Positions 60,751-64,000 of a stretch of 64,000 nucleotides of DNA are shown in pieces. Positions within the stretch are counted from its first letter, which is position 1; each line of letters begins with the position of its first letter. Below the pieces are notes generated by a model. That model was not told where the DNA came from. It saw only the letters and a program-made list of their open reading frames with translations, and searched no databases. Both the position numbers and the translations under genes were made by a program. The DNA is from Polytrichum commune (taxonomy: Eukaryota; Streptophyta; Polytrichopsida; Polytrichales; Polytrichaceae), in contig OX485803.1 in NCBI GenBank assembly GCA_950295325.1, positions 77,205,554 through 77,269,553 of the forward strand, given 5' to 3'.

Positions 60751-63613
60751 AGCCAACATTGTTGAGCAATAGTGTTGATGCTAGTGTGGTGTTCACCATA
60801 TAGTTTATGACAAATTATGTTTGGGAACATATTTGGTTGCACACATAAATATTTTTGGATTGTTACAATACGAATCAACATTTGGTTGAAAGTTGCTCCA
60901 ATTTAACATAGTAATAGGCCCCCACCATTTGTGATCAATGTAAATGTTTATTATATACAATTGGAGAAATAGAAACTTATCATGCCAAATTTGGAATATA
61001 ACCCCTACTCATGTGCAAACTTATCTAAATTTGGGCTCATCGCTCACATGTTTCCGCTCATTGCTCATAACCTATCTTCCCTCACCTATGTATTTAGTTA
61101 AGAATTCAACAAATTTTGACTACCACTTACCATAACTACAATCAATGGGGATATGGTAATGAATGCAATTGTTGTTGAACCTTCGTCATAGAATTTCTTA
61201 TGCAACACAAGTTTCATAATGCAAATCTTATTTGTAGAGGTTGGAGAACTTGAAATTTGAACCAAATAACACTCATGTACCTTATGGGCGGTGAAAATTA
61301 AAGAAAAAATTAGTACTTGAGGTATGTAGCTATTATATATTCGGTTACCAAGTGAACAAGTGAGCATCAATGAACAAACACCGTAAAGATTCATGTGTTA
61401 AACAAGACAATACTACGTCTTCAAAATTTATTAACTACTCCGCACTCATTAATGGGGGACGATTTATGTATTCGATTAAAGAATCAACAGACATGCATTT
61501 CCAATAATCATGATGAAATCAAGGGAGATCTAATTTATCAATCCGATTTTTGCCCAATATTTCATCATAGACTTGCTAATGCAACACAAGTTTTGTCGTG
61601 TAAACCTAATTGGTAGAAGTTGGAGAACATGAAAAACAAAACGAATCAACGCCCATATACCTTCAACTAATTTGTAAGTGGTAGAGCGGGTAGGAGACTA
61701 GGGTGGTGGGTAAAGGTGGGTTGGGGGTGGGTGGACATGAAGGAGAGGTAGTGCATAGAGGGAGAATAATGACCAAGAATAATAATAATATAAGACGGTA
61801 GTCCATACTCACCTCTAATACTTAAGACAAGGCCATTGATGAATGCCACTCTTGCATTGCATCTCTTGAAGCCTCCCCCGGCCTCTCCTTTCACAACATT
61901 CTTTAAGTAGCCTATTATGGATTCCATGCAAAGGAACGAATCTTAGTTAATCCGGACCACATAAGGATGATTCCATTGCGACTTACGTCTTCGAAGGGTT
62001 TTATGTTTGAAGATAGGCAATAATGAGGTGCCGATTACTGTAGGGTGTTCTATGGTACAACAATTTGAGTGGCAAAAGCGGATTTCCATGTTGGATTCGA
62101 TGTGGTATTGATGAATGTGGATACAACACATAGTAATTTTCTTCCAAAAATTGATTGTTTTATGACAAACTAGGTGACACTCTACGGTATCGGGAACTTG
62201 TCACTTCATTGTGATCAACATTCATGCATGTCCTCGTGGACTTTGATGTTGGAAGTTTATTCTTGAAGCTATAATAGAAAGAGCATGTCCTTACCCGTGT
62301 GTCGCAAAAGTTACACACTTTATTTACTTGTTATGAAATGGAGGTCGCAAAGTTAGGAAGTCATAACTTTGCAAAGAAACAATGTTGATATTGATTCAAA
62401 GATCGCAAAGATTGAAGTGATGTGATCCCCATCCACTCTTCCAAAGATTTTTCATATGGACAAAAACGACCATGTGGGACATTGGGGATTAAAACTTGTT
62501 GAAATACTACGGATGTCATTCTTCGAGAAATGATAATAGAAGAATATCAATCAAAGTATTTCTTCACACCACATGACCATAGTCAAAGATGGTGTTGCCA
62601 AATTACGTATAAATACATGTAAAGGGTTAATAATAATGCTAGGTGGGTATGAATACACCTTATCAATAATGTTGTTATGGAACGTACCTGACCCATATTA
62701 TAATTTACACTACCTTCATATATTGCTACTAGGTTGGTAGCACATGATGAGAGCACTTGTTTAAATGCAAGTAGTTTCTATTTGGGTCAACATCATCTAC
62801 AACCTAAATTGAAACTATGGTGATTCTACGTAGGCACAAAGGTTTTGAAATGGTATATAGATCATAGAACGTCATAAGCAACAATATCCTTAAATACACG
62901 TATCCTACTAGTAAAGAAAACAAAGTGAAGTCTTCATTTTTGATACCCAAGTGAAATAAATCAATAAATATTAATTTTGATCCAACAATACATTGATTTT
63001 GGTAATTATGCCAAGGCCACATTATTGAGCTTGTTTCCACATAATAACAATGCTCAAAGTGATCATATGCCTACTAAATGTGGTGCTCATCATCAAAACC
63101 TATTGTCAAGAAACACCTCTAAATGCTGCAAATTATATATCTCCTATTATTTCTCCATAATAAAACAATCTATCTTGTAGAGTCCCGTGTTCTCTCTTCA
63201 TAGACACCAAGATCACCTCCTAAATCTTGGCCATTTGGGCACATGGATCATTCAAGTATCAGTTTACCATTTATCAAGATCTTTTAATGTTTTCTCGCTA
63301 GATTCTTTAACTTTAGAAGTGAAACGAAGCTCTTTCATAATATGAAACCGCATTGTCAAAAACATACATTTGATGCCTTGCCCAAATCTAGAAGTGAAAA
63401 TTTAGAATATAATTAATGAATCGATAAAGATGAAAGTGTAACTAAAACTGCATGTTATTTTCTTGCGTGATGATGTACAATGTGGGCCATGCTATAGGGT
63501 TGCCCAACTTAAATCATACTAAACATCTTGAATCTCCCCACTCTCTAAATTGTTTATAATCATTGTAGCGAAAACTCATAATTATTTCTACCCCCCAAAA
63601 TTCAAATATACTA
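60751..63613. other. Intergenic DNA with diverged direct repeats
   Basis: Blocks at about 61180-61275 and 61558-61665 share ATGCAACACAAGTTT and GTTGGAGAAC.TGAAA. The 62640-62960 stretch is the relative of BOR intron 12. A - strand frame at 61927-61800 ends at a good donor-like AG|GTGAGT but stands alone. No gene is supported. Confidence 0.4.
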
Positions 63614-64000
63614 CACTAATTATTGTATTTAGTGTCACCAATTCTACTTGTTTTGCTCCGTACTAATGGGAACCGCATGTGTAGTGTCAACAACACTAAA
63701 TGCAATCCTAGGAACATTATTTTTCATTCCTCGTAAAGTTTTTTGGGCACTACAAATTTACAGTGTTGTAATTAGTGTCACTTACTAAGTGACTTTTCAT
63801 CCAAGTTTCAATCATCCATGACAATCATCCGTTAAATAGTTTTTTAGGATGCATAATATAAGACCGAACTTTGTTTCAATAGTTGACAGTTGGATGAATT
63901 AAAAGTAAGTTGGGATGACGATACTTGTAAACTTATTCATAAGAAGCGTCATTGGAAAAGTTACCACAATGACATGAAATACCATACGACACTAATTATA
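63614..64000 (+). mobile_element. Palindrome-ended MITE family P, copy 4, running off the window
   Basis: It starts CACTAATTATTG after TA (63612-63613) and follows the family to the last base. The right end is outside the window. Confidence 0.8.

Overview
This window is nuclear DNA from a land plant. The evidence is spliced genes with GT-AG introns, a plant boron exporter (BOR/SLC4 family), a plant-type cytosolic ribosomal protein uL2 gene with AAACCCTAA (telo-box) promoter motifs, Arabidopsis-type AAACCCT telomeric repeats, and a dense, nested set of plant transposons. The AT-rich, transposon-crowded composition and the divergence of the BOR protein from flowering-plant BOR1 fit a bryophyte, lycophyte or fern better than a compact angiosperm genome, but I cannot fix the lineage from sequence alone.

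Only two genes look intact. A 13-exon boron transporter lies on the + strand (33605-40465, 664 aa). Ribosomal protein uL2 (RPL8) is a two-exon gene on the - strand (45538-44125, 261 aa). They face each other tail to tail across about 3.7 kb. The BOR gene carries small foldback elements in two introns. The RPL8 intron holds an internal duplication.

Everything else is mobile-element DNA, mostly dead. From 3.7 to 13.7 kb a non-LTR retrotransposon (endonuclease, reverse transcriptase, RNase H, zinc knuckle; - strand) has been split by two solo LTRs of one family and one TA-flanked element. Removing each insert with one copy of its target duplication rejoins the LINE reading frame. A CACTA element with a SINE-like tRNA head and a 26-bp minisatellite occupies 15.9-17.3 kb. 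From 18.4 to 24.4 kb lies a decayed Ty3/gypsy pol on the - strand. It is broken by a foldback Mutator-like element with about 500-bp arms and a perfect 9-bp target duplication, which itself holds a Tourist-like MITE, and by a MITE whose ends are palindromes. At 30.8-32.0 kb another copy of that MITE contains a probable pogo-like element with telomeric repeats inside. A second, truncated LINE copy sits at 45.8-48.2 kb. From 48 to 64 kb there are further MITEs, tRNA-like SINE heads and two fragments of a transposase-like family with a SWIM-type motif.

The most useful content is therefore (1) a boron transporter in which all three tyrosines known to sort Arabidopsis BOR1 are replaced, and (2) an unusually readable stack of nested insertions with exact target-site duplications, including one empty site inside the same window.
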